The notes below the pieces were generated by a model. The model worked only from the letters and a program-made list of their open reading frames with translations. It ran no database searches and was not told the DNA's origin. Positions 7,805-15,621 of a stretch of DNA of 64,000 nt are shown here, piece after piece. Where the stretch lies: assembly GCF_010974825.1 (NCBI RefSeq), contig NZ_JAAILA010000011.1, forward strand, positions 182,050 through 246,049, written 5' to 3'. This stretch comes from Aeromonas rivipollensis. GTDB lineage: Bacteria; Pseudomonadota; Gammaproteobacteria; Enterobacterales; Aeromonadaceae. The position numbers were made by a program, and so were the translations under genes. The stretch's first letter is position 1. Each line of letters starts with the position of its first letter.

Positions 7805-8100
7805 AGCCAATACTGTGGTTGCTGCTGGTGGCGACGCTGCCGGTGGATGCCGGCACCCTGCGCTGCAAGAGCGCCCTGCTCACCGAGGGGGACACCACGG
7901 CCGAGCTGCTGATCCGCTGCGGTCAGCCGATGCTCAAGGAGGATCTGACCCGCTACGAGGAAAACGGCTTCGGGGCGCGGATGACGGTCAAGTATGCCGA
8001 GCGCTGGACCTACAACTTTGGCAGGAGCGAATTCATGCAGTTCGTCACCGTCGAAAACGGCGTCATCACCGAGATTGAAGACGGTCCCCGCGGCGGTTGA
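7801..8100 (+). CDS. Small secreted DUF2845 protein
   Basis: 99 residues from ATG 7801, which overlaps the permease stop. A signal peptide (MKPILWLLLVATLPVDAG) ends near residue 17. The mature part begins TLRCKSALLTEGDTTAELLIRCGQP, with two cysteines that may form a disulfide, and contains the RWTYNFGRSEFMQFVTVENGVI pattern of DUF2845. Function unknown; periplasmic by signal. The overlap with the exporter permease implies co-expression, though a direct role in transport is only a guess. Confidence 0.8.
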   Translation: MKPILWLLLVATLPVDAGTLRCKSALLTEGDTTAELLIRCGQPMLKEDLTRYEENGFGARMTVKYAERWTYNFGRSEFMQFVTVENGVITEIEDGPRGG

Positions 8101-8581
8101 ACCACGTACCTATCTAGGGTCGGCGCCCCGATCTTGAGGCTCCTCATCCCGGCCTCGTTTCCCGCCAGAAGATAGGCTGCTTGAGCCTGTGCTCCCCCCG
8201 CCATAGCGCCATATCGACGTCGCCCAATATTTGCCCCAGCTTCCCCGCGTTGGGGCTTGCCGAGAGAAAAGTGAGCCTGATGAGTCAGTTGGAGTCCGAT
8301 TTCGCTGCCCCATCCCGGTGCGCCCCATTTTTTTGTGAAAATAATCCTCATAGTGGGAATGGCTTTTAACAGCAGGCTATTTGGTGAATAAGGGTCTACT
8401 TTTGATTCTGAGAGTGCATATCGTCCCGCGCGAACATTTTATGCTGTTGCACCACTGTTGTGCCGGGTTGCACCGATTGACAGGTTTTTGAAGCGCTGGA
8501 TAAGCTGCAAAAAAGCAGGGAAACGATGGCATCTTGCTCGGTTTGGGTGCCAATTCGAATCAAACCACAGGGAAGAGTGAC
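8101..8581. other. Intergenic region before aapJ
   Basis: No gene recognised in these 481 bases. The last 230 are AT-richer and must hold the aap promoter. The 8-mer GTTGCACC occurs twice, at 8446-8453 and 8467-8474, 21 bp apart (two helical turns), with the related TTGTGCC between; this could be an operator. I found no convincing sigma-54 or CRP site and no terminator after the DUF2845 gene. Confidence 0.4.
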
Positions 8582-9601
8582 ATGAAGCAGATACACAAGG
8601 CGGGTATGGTGATAGTGCTGTCGCTGGCGGCAGCCAATGTCTGGGCAGAGGGTACTCTGGATGCCGTGAAGAAGAAGGGGTTCGTGCAGTGCGGGGTCGG
8701 TGATGGCCTGCCCGGGTTCTCCAACCCGGACGCCAAAGGCACCTGGACCGGGCTGGACGTGGACGTGTGTCGCGCCGTCGCCGCGGCCGTGCTCGGGGAT
8801 GCCGGCAAGGTCAAGTATGTCTCCCTCACCGCCAAGGAGCGTTTCACCGCCCTGCAATCCGGCGAAGTGGACTTGCTGTCGCGTAACACCACCTGGACCC
8901 TGACCCGGGACGGCTCGCTGGGCCTGACCTTCGCCGGGGTGAACTACTACGATGGCCAGGGCTTCCTGGTCAACAAGTCTCTGGGCGTCAAGAGCGCCAA
9001 GGAGCTGGACGGGGCCGCCGTCTGCATCCAGTCCGGCACCACCACCGAGCTCAACCTGGCGGATTACTTCCGCGCCAATGGCGCCATGAAATATACCCCA
9101 GTGGTGTTCGACACCTCGGATCAGACCGTCAAGGGCTTCGAAGCGGGGCGTTGCGACGTGCTGACCTCGGATCAATCCCAGCTCTACTCCCTCAAGATCA
9201 AGCTGACCAAGCCGGAGGATGCCGTGGTGCTGCCCGAGGTCATCTCCAAGGAGCCGCTGGGCCCAGCGGTGCGCCAGGGTGACGAGCAGTGGTTCAAGGT
9301 GGTGCGCTGGAGTCTTTACGCCATGCTCAACGCCGAAGAGGCCGGTGTGACCAGCGCCAACGTGGACGAGATGCTCAAATCCACCAACCCGGACATCCGT
9401 CGCCTGCTGGGGCTGGAAGAGCCCAAGGGCGCTGTGCTGGGGCTGGATGACAAATGGGCCTACAACATAGTCAAACAGGTCGGCAACTACGGCGAGTCCT
9501 TCGATCGCAACGTCGGCGCCGGCTCCCCCCTCAAGATCGACCGTGGCATCAACGCGCTCTGGAACAAGGGTGGCCTGATGTATGCCCCGCCCATCCGCTA
9601 A
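8582..9601 (+). CDS. aapJ: General L-amino-acid ABC transporter, periplasmic binding protein
   Basis: 339 residues from ATG 8582 (GGGAAGAGTGAC upstream). Signal peptide of about 22 residues (SLAAANVWA). The mature protein starts EGTLDAVKKKGFVQCGVGDGLPGFS and shows the family motifs GLDVDVCRAVAAAV, LTAKERFTALQSGEVDLLSRNTTWT, VCIQSGTTTELNLADYF and CDVLTSDQSQLY. This is the AapJ/BztA cluster of family 3 solute-binding proteins. It delivers a broad range of L-amino acids to the AapQM channel. First gene of aapJQMP; a GC hairpin just after its stop probably lowers expression of the downstream genes. Confidence 0.93.
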   Translation: MKQIHKAGMVIVLSLAAANVWAEGTLDAVKKKGFVQCGVGDGLPGFSNPDAKGTWTGLDVDVCRAVAAAVLGDAGKVKYVSLTAKERFTALQSGEVDLLSRNTTWTLTRDGSLGLTFAGVNYYDGQGFLVNKSLGVKSAKELDGAAVCIQSGTTTELNLADYFRANGAMKYTPVVFDTSDQTVKGFEAGRCDVLTSDQSQLYSLKIKLTKPEDAVVLPEVISKEPLGPAVRQGDEQWFKVVRWSLYAMLNAEEAGVTSANVDEMLKSTNPDIRRLLGLEEPKGAVLGLDDKWAYNIVKQVGNYGESFDRNVGAGSPLKIDRGINALWNKGGLMYAPPIR

Positions 9602-9614
9602 ATAGACTGCAGTC

Positions 9615-9631
9615 GGGGGGCCTGGCCCCCC
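9615..9631 (+). promoter_or_regulatory. GC hairpin between aapJ and aapQ
   Basis: GGGGGG (9615-9620) pairs with CCCCCC (9626-9631) around CCTGG. There is no U tract. Hairpins at this place commonly stabilise binding-protein mRNA and reduce permease expression. Confidence 0.6.
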
Positions 9632-9668
9632 ATTTCCCCTTTGCCCTGGCTTTGTCGGAGTCATCCTC

Positions 9669-10856
9669 ATGGCGATACAAGCATCAAACCATAGGAAAGA
9701 ACAGGGCCGCTGGTGGTATGACGCTAAGGTGCGGGCGCAGATCTTCCAGTGCCTGGCCATTGCGGCCGTTCTCGCGTTTCTGTTCTACATCATCAACAAT
9801 GCCCTGACCAATCTGGCAACCCGTGGCATCACCACAGGTTTCGATTTTCTGGGCAACACCGCCGGGTTCGGCATCTTGCAGAGCCTGATCCCCTACGACG
9901 AGACCTATACCTTCGGTCGCACCTTCGTGGTCGGCCTGCTCAATACCCTGCTGGTCTCGGTGCTCGGCATCCTGTTTGCCACCCTGCTCGGCTTCGTGCT
10001 CGGGATAGCGCGTCTGTCCCGCAACTGGCTGGTGGCCAAGATAGCCACCGTCTACATAGAGACCTTCCGCAACATTCCGCTGCTGCTGCAGATCTTCTTC
10101 TGGTACTTCTCGGTGCTGCGCACCCTGCCGTCTCCCCGTGAGAGCGTGGAGCTGGGAGGGCTCGCCTTCTTGAACGTGCGGGGCTTCTATCTGCCCAAAC
10201 CCTTGTTTGAAGAGGGATTTGGCTATGTGATCTGTGCCCTGCTGCTGGCAGTCGTCCTGAGCTGGGGGCTGAGCCGCTGGGCAAGGCGCCGTCAGGCGCT
10301 GACCGGCAGGATCTTCCCGTTCTGGCGCAGTGTGGCCGCTCTGGTGATCCTGCTCCCCGCCATCGCCTTCCTGCTGGCAGGCAGCCCGCTCTCCTGGAGT
10401 GTGCCCATACTGCAAGGCTTCAACTTCCGGGGCGGCTTGACGGTACTGCCCGAGCTCGCGGCGCTGCTGCTGGCGCTCACCATCTATACGGCGGCCTTCA
10501 TCGCCGAGATAGTGCGATCCGGCATACTGGCCATCAGCAAGGGGCAGACCGAGGCCGCTTCCGCCCTCGGGCTCTCGCCCACCAAGACGCTGCGGCTGGT
10601 GGTCATTCCCCAGGCGATGCGGGTCATCATTCCCCCGTTGACCAGCCAGTACCTGAACCTCACCAAGAACTCCTCGCTGGCCACCGCCATCGGTTATCCG
10701 GATCTGGTCTCTGTGTTCATGGGCACCACCCTCAACCAGACCGGGCAGGCCATCGAGGTGATCGCCATGACCATGGGGGTCTATCTCATCATCAGTATCA
10801 CCACCTCAGTCCTGATGAACATCTACAACCGCAGGATGACGCTGGTCGAGCGCTAG
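9669..10856 (+). CDS. aapQ: General L-amino-acid ABC transporter, permease subunit
   Basis: 395 residues, the long AapQ/BztB type rather than the short HisQ type. Multiple transmembrane segments run from AIAAVLAFLFYIINNAL onward. The inner-membrane EAA loop that contacts the ATPase is EAASALGLSPTKTLRLVVIPQA near residue 295-316. A large insertion between the first and later helices is typical of AapQ. It forms the channel with AapM. ATG 9669 sits after TCGGAGTCATCCTC. Nine bases separate its stop from aapM, so they are cotranscribed. Confidence 0.93.
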   Translation: MAIQASNHRKEQGRWWYDAKVRAQIFQCLAIAAVLAFLFYIINNALTNLATRGITTGFDFLGNTAGFGILQSLIPYDETYTFGRTFVVGLLNTLLVSVLGILFATLLGFVLGIARLSRNWLVAKIATVYIETFRNIPLLLQIFFWYFSVLRTLPSPRESVELGGLAFLNVRGFYLPKPLFEEGFGYVICALLLAVVLSWGLSRWARRRQALTGRIFPFWRSVAALVILLPAIAFLLAGSPLSWSVPILQGFNFRGGLTVLPELAALLLALTIYTAAFIAEIVRSGILAISKGQTEAASALGLSPTKTLRLVVIPQAMRVIIPPLTSQYLNLTKNSSLATAIGYPDLVSVFMGTTLNQTGQAIEVIAMTMGVYLIISITTSVLMNIYNRRMTLVER

Positions 10857-10865
10857 GGAGCTGTC

Positions 10866-11960
10866 ATGTTTGTGAACGAGTTGCAGGAGGCGCTGCCGCC
10901 TCCCAATCATCGCCGGGGGCTGGTCGCCTGGATCAGGCAGAACCTCTTCCCCAACTGGTGGAACGGCCTGCTGACCCTGGTGCTGGCCTACCTGCTGCTG
11001 CCACTGCTCTGGTCTGCGCTGGACTGGGCTATCTTCTCCGCCAACTGGCAGGGGAGCAGCCGTGCCGACTGCGCCCAGGGCGGGGCCTGCTGGGTCTTTA
11101 TCGAGAGCCGTCTGGGGCAATATCTCTACGGCTTTTACCCGGTCGACCAGTATTGGCGCATCAATCTGGCCTTCGCCGGTCTGGCCGTGCTGCTGGCACT
11201 GCTGATCTGGCCGCGCACCCCGCGCAAGGGCTGGCTGGCGCTCTTTACCCTGCTGGTGTTCCCTGTCATCGCCTTCGTGCTGATCCACGGCGGGGCGGGT
11301 CTCGAGGTGGTGGAAACCAACCGCTGGGGCGGCCTGATGCTGACCCTGGTGCTGGCGGTGGTGGGCATAGTGGTTGCCCTGCCATTCGGGATCCTGCTGG
11401 CGCTGGGGCGCCGCTCCCACATGCCGGTCATCTCCAGCCTCTCCACCGTCTACATCGAGTTCTGGCGGGCGGTGCCGCTCATCACTGTGCTCTTCATGGC
11501 CTCCGTCATGCTGCCGCTGTTCATGACCAGCGAGGTGGAACTCGACAAGCTGCTGAGGGCGCTCATCGGCATCATTCTGTTCCAGGCGGCCTACGTGGCC
11601 GAGGTGGTCAGAGGGGGGCTGCAGGCGATCCCCAAGGGGCAGTACGAGGCGGGTGAAGCCTTGGGGCTCTCCTACTGGAAGGTGATGGGACTGGTCATCA
11701 TGCCCCAGGCCCTCAAGATCACCATTCCCTCCCTGGTGAACACCTTTATCTCCCTGTTCAAGGACACCAGCCTGGTGTTGATCATAGGGCTGTTCGATCT
11801 GCTGGCCATCTCCAAGGTGGCGCTGGCGGATCCGGCCTGGCTCGGCTTCTCCACCGAGGCCTATGTGTTTATCGCCATGATCTTCTGGATGTTCTGTTTT
11901 GGCATGTCCCGCTACTCCATCTATCTGGAGCGCAAACTCAACACCGGTCACAAGCATTAG
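10866..11960 (+). CDS. aapM: General L-amino-acid ABC transporter, permease subunit
   Basis: 364 residues. It is a second channel subunit with the EAA loop [22 protein letters not shown] and the family stretch [25 protein letters not shown]. The N-terminal half includes a periplasmic segment with two cysteines ([12 protein letters not shown]). ATG 10866 follows GGGAGCTGTC. It heterodimerises with AapQ. The spacing to aapP is 13 bases and both belong to one operon. Confidence 0.93.
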   Translation: MFVNELQEALPPPNHRRGLVAWIRQNLFPNWWNGLLTLVLAYLLLPLLWSALDWAIFSANWQGSSRADCAQGGACWVFIESRLGQYLYGFYPVDQYWRINLAFAGLAVLLALLIWPRTPRKGWLALFTLLVFPVIAFVLIHGGAGLEVVETNRWGGLMLTLVLAVVGIVVALPFGILLALGRRSHMPVISSLSTVYIEFWRAVPLITVLFMASVMLPLFMTSEVELDKLLRALIGIILFQAAYVAEVVRGGLQAIPKGQYEAGEALGLSYWKVMGLVIMPQALKITIPSLVNTFISLFKDTSLVLIIGLFDLLAISKVALADPAWLGFSTEAYVFIAMIFWMFCFGMSRYSIYLERKLNTGHKH

Positions 11961-11973
11961 GAGTAGTTTCGAG

Positions 11974-12717
11974 ATGAAAACGGACGCTGTGGTAGAACTC
12001 AAGGACGTCAACAAGTGGTACGGTGAGTTTCATGTGCTGCGCAACATCAATCTGCAGGTAGGCAGGGGGGAGAAGATCGTCATCTGCGGGCCATCGGGCT
12101 CGGGCAAGTCCACCATGATCCGCTGTATCAACCGGCTGGAGGAGCATCAGAGCGGTGACATCCTGGTCAAGGGCACGGCCTTGACCTCGGATCTCAAGAA
12201 CATAGAGACGGTGCGCCGCGAGGTGGGCATGGTGTTCCAGCACTTCAACCTCTTCCCCCACCTGACGGTGCTGGAGAACTGCTGCCTGGCCCCCATCTGG
12301 GTCAAGCAGTTGCCACGCAAGGAGGCCGAGGAGATCGCCATGACCTTCCTGCGCCGGGTCAGGATTCCGGAGCAGGCCCTCAAGTACCCGGGCCAGCTCT
12401 CCGGCGGCCAGCAGCAACGGGTCGCCATCGCCCGCAGTCTCTGCATGAATCCCCAGGTGATGCTGTTTGACGAGCCGACCTCGGCGCTGGATCCCGAGAT
12501 GGTGCGCGAGGTGCTGGATGTGATGGTTGAGCTGGCCCACGAGGGGATGACCATGCTCTGCGTCACCCACGAGATGGGCTTTGCCAAGCAGGTGGCGGAC
12601 AGGGTGATCTTCATGGACCGCGGCCAGATCATCGAGGAGAACGTGCCGGACCAGTTCTTCGACCATCCCCAGTCGGAGCGGACCAAGCTGTTTCTCTCCC
12701 AGATCCTGCAGCACTGA
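11974..12717 (+). CDS. aapP: General L-amino-acid ABC transporter, ATP-binding subunit
   Basis: 247 residues from ATG 11974, ten bases after GGAG. A longer reading into the aapM gene is possible but lacks a ribosome-binding site. Walker A is GPSGSGKST 39-47, Q-loop [13 protein letters not shown], signature LSGGQQQR 142-149, Walker [13 protein letters not shown] 162-173 and switch His in CVTHEMGFA. It is the polar amino-acid (GlnQ/HisP-type) ATPase and drives uptake through AapQM. Last gene of the operon. Confidence 0.95.
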   Translation: MKTDAVVELKDVNKWYGEFHVLRNINLQVGRGEKIVICGPSGSGKSTMIRCINRLEEHQSGDILVKGTALTSDLKNIETVRREVGMVFQHFNLFPHLTVLENCCLAPIWVKQLPRKEAEEIAMTFLRRVRIPEQALKYPGQLSGGQQQRVAIARSLCMNPQVMLFDEPTSALDPEMVREVLDVMVELAHEGMTMLCVTHEMGFAKQVADRVIFMDRGQIIEENVPDQFFDHPQSERTKLFLSQILQH

Positions 12718-12751
12718 TGCGGGTCAGACGCGGCCCGTCCCATGGAAAATA

Positions 12752-12777
12752 GCCCGCACGCTCGGTGAGCGGCGGGC
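12752..12777 (-). terminator. Terminator of ytfK (minus strand)
   Basis: Stem GCCCGC..GCTC/GAGC.GCGGGC between 12752 and 12777. Read on the minus strand it is followed by TATTTT; on the plus strand no T tract follows. It therefore mainly serves ytfK and may also block aap read-through. Confidence 0.65.
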
Positions 12778-12819
12778 AAAGACATGCATGAAAGCAGACT
12801 ACAAACGGAAAGGAGTATG

Positions 12820-13035
12820 TCAGCCCGGCAACAGGGTGGTGGTGCGCAGATCGCGCACGGCCAGATTGATCTGCCGGGCCAGGCTCAGCGCCTGACGGCA
12901 GTCCAGCGTCTTCACATCGATGACTCCCCCTTGAAACTCGAATCGTCCCAGTGCCTCGACCATGAAGCTGCCGTGATGGAAGCTTTTGATATAGCGGGCA
13001 ATTCGACGAGGAGACAACTGCTTGAACACCTTCAT
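12820..13035 (-). CDS. ytfK: YtfK-like (DUF1107) stringent-response modulator
   Basis: 71 residues on the minus strand, starting MKVFKQLSPRRIARYIKSFH. It aligns with my recollection of E. coli YtfK (68 residues): MK-F-x4-P-x3-A-Y-K at the start, then the central G-FEF-x2-G pattern. E. coli YtfK binds SpoT and promotes (p)ppGpp accumulation during phosphate or fatty-acid starvation. AGGGTG lies upstream of the ATG. The paired GTGTCAC direct repeats in its promoter make it a likely PhoB target, as in E. coli. An alternative plus-strand reading of this region has no coding character. A terminator follows at 12752-12777. Confidence 0.82.
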   Translation of the reverse strand: MKVFKQLSPRRIARYIKSFHHGSFMVEALGRFEFQGGVIDVKTLDCRQALSLARQINLAVRDLRTTTLLPG

Positions 13036-13082
13036 GGCAAGACACCCTGTTGTTTGGACAGGGCACACTATGCCGCCTCACC

Positions 13083-13100
13083 GTGACACTGATGTGACAC
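13083..13100 (-). promoter_or_regulatory. Pho box of ytfK
   Basis: On the minus strand two identical 7-mers GTGTCAC are separated by 4 bp (ATCA), at 13094-13100 and 13083-13089, the exact Pho-box geometry. Ten bases further on the minus strand is CATAGT, a possible -10 element, the spacing expected when PhoB replaces the -35 contact. Confidence 0.8.
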
Positions 13101-13222
13101 TTTATAAAGGTTTGTATGAATCCTTGTTATGGCGGGCTGGCGTCCTGTTCCCGGCGTTGAAAAAGTAGTGCCGCCCCTGGCCCCGGCCCCGATATACTGC
13201 GGCCATCGCAGGTTGGACAAAG

Positions 13223-13732
13223 GTGCCGCACGTGGAGTGGGTGGACGTAGTAGACGAGCATGACAGGGTGATCGGGGTGGCCGAGCGCGCCCGGGTGCGT
13301 CAGGAAAATTTGCGCCATCGCGCCAGTTACATCCTGGTGCTCGATGAGGCCGGTCGAATCCTGGTGCAGCGGCGCACCCCGAGCAAGGATTTCTGCCCCG
13401 GCATGCTGGATGCCTGCGCCGGTGGCGTGGTGACCACTGGGGAGGCGATGGAGCCTTCCGCCCGGCGCGAGCTGGCCGAGGAGCTGGGTATCTTTGATGT
13501 GCCCCTGCACGACTTCGGCACCTTCTACGCCGAGGGGGAGGCGAGCGGGGGAGGCTATCGGGTCTGGGGCGGTCTGTTCAGTTGCCAATATCAGGGGCCG
13601 CTGCAACTCCAGGCGGAGGAGGTGAGCGAGGTGCACTGGATGAGCCTGGCCGAGATAGCCGAGCGGGCCGCCGAGTTCACGCCGGATTCCCTCCTCGCCA
13701 TCGCAACTTGGCAGGCACGGCGGCACGGGTGA
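13223..13732 (+). CDS. yfcD: Nudix hydrolase, YfcD-like
   Basis: 169 residues if GTG 13223 is the start; GTG 13232 is an alternative and neither has a clear ribosome-binding site. The Nudix box is perfect at 68-90 (G-x5-E-x7-RELAEELGI). Overall it matches E. coli YfcD: EWVDVVDE, RHRASYILVL, ILVQRRT-x-KDF-PGMLDA, GGYRVWGGLFSC, EVSEVHWMS, EFTPDSL. The fold is shared with isopentenyl diphosphate isomerase, but the substrate of YfcD is unknown. Two tandem, diverged copies of its last codons follow at exact 79-bp steps. Confidence 0.88.
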   Translation: MPHVEWVDVVDEHDRVIGVAERARVRQENLRHRASYILVLDEAGRILVQRRTPSKDFCPGMLDACAGGVVTTGEAMEPSARRELAEELGIFDVPLHDFGTFYAEGEASGGGYRVWGGLFSCQYQGPLQLQAEEVSEVHWMSLAEIAERAAEFTPDSLLAIATWQARRHG

Positions 13733-13890
13733 GGGAGCGACGTGAGACGTCGAGTTCCCCCTGGGTTTCCTGCTCGCCATCGCCACCTGGCAGGCGCGGC
13801 GCTTGCAGTAAAGGCGAGGTGCGGGCCGCCGAATGCAGGTTGAACTCCCTGTTCGTTATGGCCACCTGGCAGGCACGGCGATCGCAATAA
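13733..13890 (+). repeat. Two tandem diverged copies of the Nudix gene 3' end (79-bp period)
   Basis: The gene ends LAIATWQARRHG-stop at 13730-13732. A second unit reads VEFPLGFLLAIATWQARRLQ with stop at 13809-13811, and a third reads LNSLFVMATWQARRSQ with stop at 13888-13890. Stops are exactly 79 bp apart both times. ATWQARR is kept in all three with different synonymous codons, while the last two residues differ. Units 2 and 3 share GGCGAGGTGCGGGC after the stop. 79 is not a multiple of three, so the units are in different frames. Confidence 0.88.
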
Positions 13891-13984
13891 GGGCGAGGTG
13901 CGGGCGGCGACAGGAGAGCCGGTGTCGTCTCTTTCCGGGTTGGAGTAGACTGGGCCTCTTTCAGTCACTTAAGGACGAGACAAC

Positions 13985-14458
13985 ATGATCACGGTCGGAC
14001 AATCCCTGCCAGCGGGGGAATTTACCTTTATCACCGCCGAGGGCAAGCAGGTACAGGATACCCAGGCCCTGTTTGCGGGCAAGAAGGTGGTGCTGTTCGC
14101 GGTGCCGGGGGCCTTCACTCCCACCTGCTCCAACGCCCATCTGCCGGGCTATGTGGTGCTGGCGGACGAGTTTAAGGCCAAGGGGGTCGATGCCCTCTAT
14201 TGTCTCTCGGTCAACGATGCCTTCGTGATGAAGGCATGGCAGGCGGCCCAGAATGCCGACGCCATCACCATGCTGGCGGATGGCGATGGCAGCTGGACCC
14301 GGGCCCTGGGCCTTGCCAAGGAGACAGGCGCCTTCGGCGGCCTGCGTGCCCAGCGCTTTGCCCTGATCGCCAATGATGGCGTGGTCGAGCAGCTGTTCGT
14401 GGAGGCCCCCGGCAAGTTCGAGGTGTCGGATGCCGAGAGTCTGCTGGCCGCCTTGTGA
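13985..14458 (+). CDS. Peroxiredoxin (Prx5-type, AhpC/TSA superfamily)
   Basis: 157 residues. The peroxidatic cysteine is Cys48 in PGAFTPTCS, the signature of the Prx5/type II peroxiredoxins; the conserved Arg of the active site is in GLRAQRFALI. It reduces hydrogen peroxide and organic peroxides, using glutathione/glutaredoxin or thioredoxin in characterised relatives. No fused glutaredoxin domain is present, unlike the Haemophilus-type protein. ATG 13985 follows AAGGACGAGACAAC. A second cysteine at Cys68 in LYCLSV could resolve the sulfenic acid, but this is not certain. Confidence 0.9.
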   Translation: MITVGQSLPAGEFTFITAEGKQVQDTQALFAGKKVVLFAVPGAFTPTCSNAHLPGYVVLADEFKAKGVDALYCLSVNDAFVMKAWQAAQNADAITMLADGDGSWTRALGLAKETGAFGGLRAQRFALIANDGVVEQLFVEAPGKFEVSDAESLLAAL

Positions 14459-14580
14459 ATTGTTAATCATCGTTTGATTTCAGCTTGAAATAGCAAGGCG
14501 GCTCGCTACACTGAGCCACCTTTGGATGGAGCCAGGCTGACCCCTGGCTCTCGTGTTTGCAGCCGATGAGATGGAAGAAT

Positions 14581-15546
14581 ATGACCCTGGCTTTTGTTGC
14601 CCTGATTGCCGGACTGGCGTTGCTGGTCTGGAGTGCGGATAAATTTGTGGATGGCGCCGCCGCCACTGCCCGTTATGCCGGCATGCCGCCGCTCTTGATC
14701 GGCATGGTGATCATCGGTTTTGGTACCTCGGCTCCCGAGATGGTGGTCTCGGCCCTGGCATCCATGCAGGGTAACCCGGGCCTGGCCCTGGGCAATGCCT
14801 ATGGCTCCAACATCACCAACATCGCCCTTATTCTCGGTCTGACAGCCCTCATCAGCCCCATCGCCGTCTCCTCCCAGGTGGTGCGCAAGGAGATCCCCAT
14901 ACTGCTCGGCATCACCCTGCTGACCGGTGCCTTGCTCATCGATGGTCACCTGGGGCGTGGCGACGCCCTCATTTTGGGTGGCGTCTTCATCGTACTGCTG
15001 GGCTGGTCCATCTGGACCGGGATCAAGGGCAAGGGAGACGCCCTGGACGAAGATGTGAACGTGGAGATCGACAGCGAGGCCATGCCGCTCAAGAAGGCCA
15101 TCTTCTGGTTGATCGTGGGCCTGGTACTCCTGGTCGGCGCTTCACGCCTGCTGGTGTGGGGCGCGGTGACCATAGCCCAGGCATTCGGCATCAGCGACCT
15201 GGTCATCGGTCTGACCATAGTGGCGGTGGGCACCTCGCTGCCTGAGCTCGCCTCCTCCCTGATGGCCATCAAGAAGAAGGAGCACGATCTGGCCCTCGGC
15301 AACGTGCTCGGCTCCAACCTGTTCAACACCCTGGCGGTGGTCGGCATAGCAGCCGGCATAGCGCCCCTGGATGTGGATCCTGCGGTGCTCTCCCGCGACT
15401 GGAGCCTGATGATGGGGCTGACCCTGCTGCTGCTGGTGATGTGCCTGGGCCGCAAGGGACAGGGCCGCATCAACAGGGTGGAAGGGGGCATCTTGCTCTG
15501 CATCTTCGTCGCCTATACAGGTTGGCTGTTGACCAGCCAGTTCTGA
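14581..15546 (+). CDS. yrbG: Calcium/sodium antiporter, YrbG family
   Basis: 321 residues from ATG 14581. ATG 14566 is possible, adding MRWKN; 14581 puts the first membrane helix at the start as in E. coli YrbG, though GGAAG is only 3 bases away. It has about ten helices in two inverted halves, each with the cation-binding alpha repeat: GFGTSAPEMVVSALA with GNAYGSNITNI, and AVGTSLPELASSLMA with GNVLGSNLFNT. It exchanges Ca2+ for Na+ or H+ at the inner membrane. Ends at a bidirectional terminator shared with the decarboxylase gene. Confidence 0.9.
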   Translation: MTLAFVALIAGLALLVWSADKFVDGAAATARYAGMPPLLIGMVIIGFGTSAPEMVVSALASMQGNPGLALGNAYGSNITNIALILGLTALISPIAVSSQVVRKEIPILLGITLLTGALLIDGHLGRGDALILGGVFIVLLGWSIWTGIKGKGDALDEDVNVEIDSEAMPLKKAIFWLIVGLVLLVGASRLLVWGAVTIAQAFGISDLVIGLTIVAVGTSLPELASSLMAIKKKEHDLALGNVLGSNLFNTLAVVGIAAGIAPLDVDPAVLSRDWSLMMGLTLLLLVMCLGRKGQGRINRVEGGILLCIFVAYTGWLLTSQF

Positions 15547-15568
15547 TGCAGGCACGACGATACACACA

Positions 15569-15597
15569 AGAAGGGGAGCAAGTGGCTCCCCTTCTCT
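15569..15597. terminator. Bidirectional terminator between yrbG and the decarboxylase gene
   Basis: 11-bp perfect stem AGAAGGGGAGC/GCTCCCCTTCT (15569-15579 with 15585-15595), loop AAGTG. Plus-strand tail CTATG is poor; the minus strand continues TTGTGTG. Both genes converge here. Confidence 0.75.
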
Positions 15598-15621
15598 ATG
15601 CTGCTGGCGTGGTCAAAGCGT

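Noticed and set aside
8440..8480. Sigma-54 promoter for the aap operon
   Set aside because: TGCCGGGTTGCA lacks the GG and GC pair at ten bases spacing.
12784..13086. 100-codon plus-strand frame opposite ytfK
   Set aside because: Less protein-like than the minus-strand frame, which matches DUF1107 and has a Pho box and terminator in the right places.
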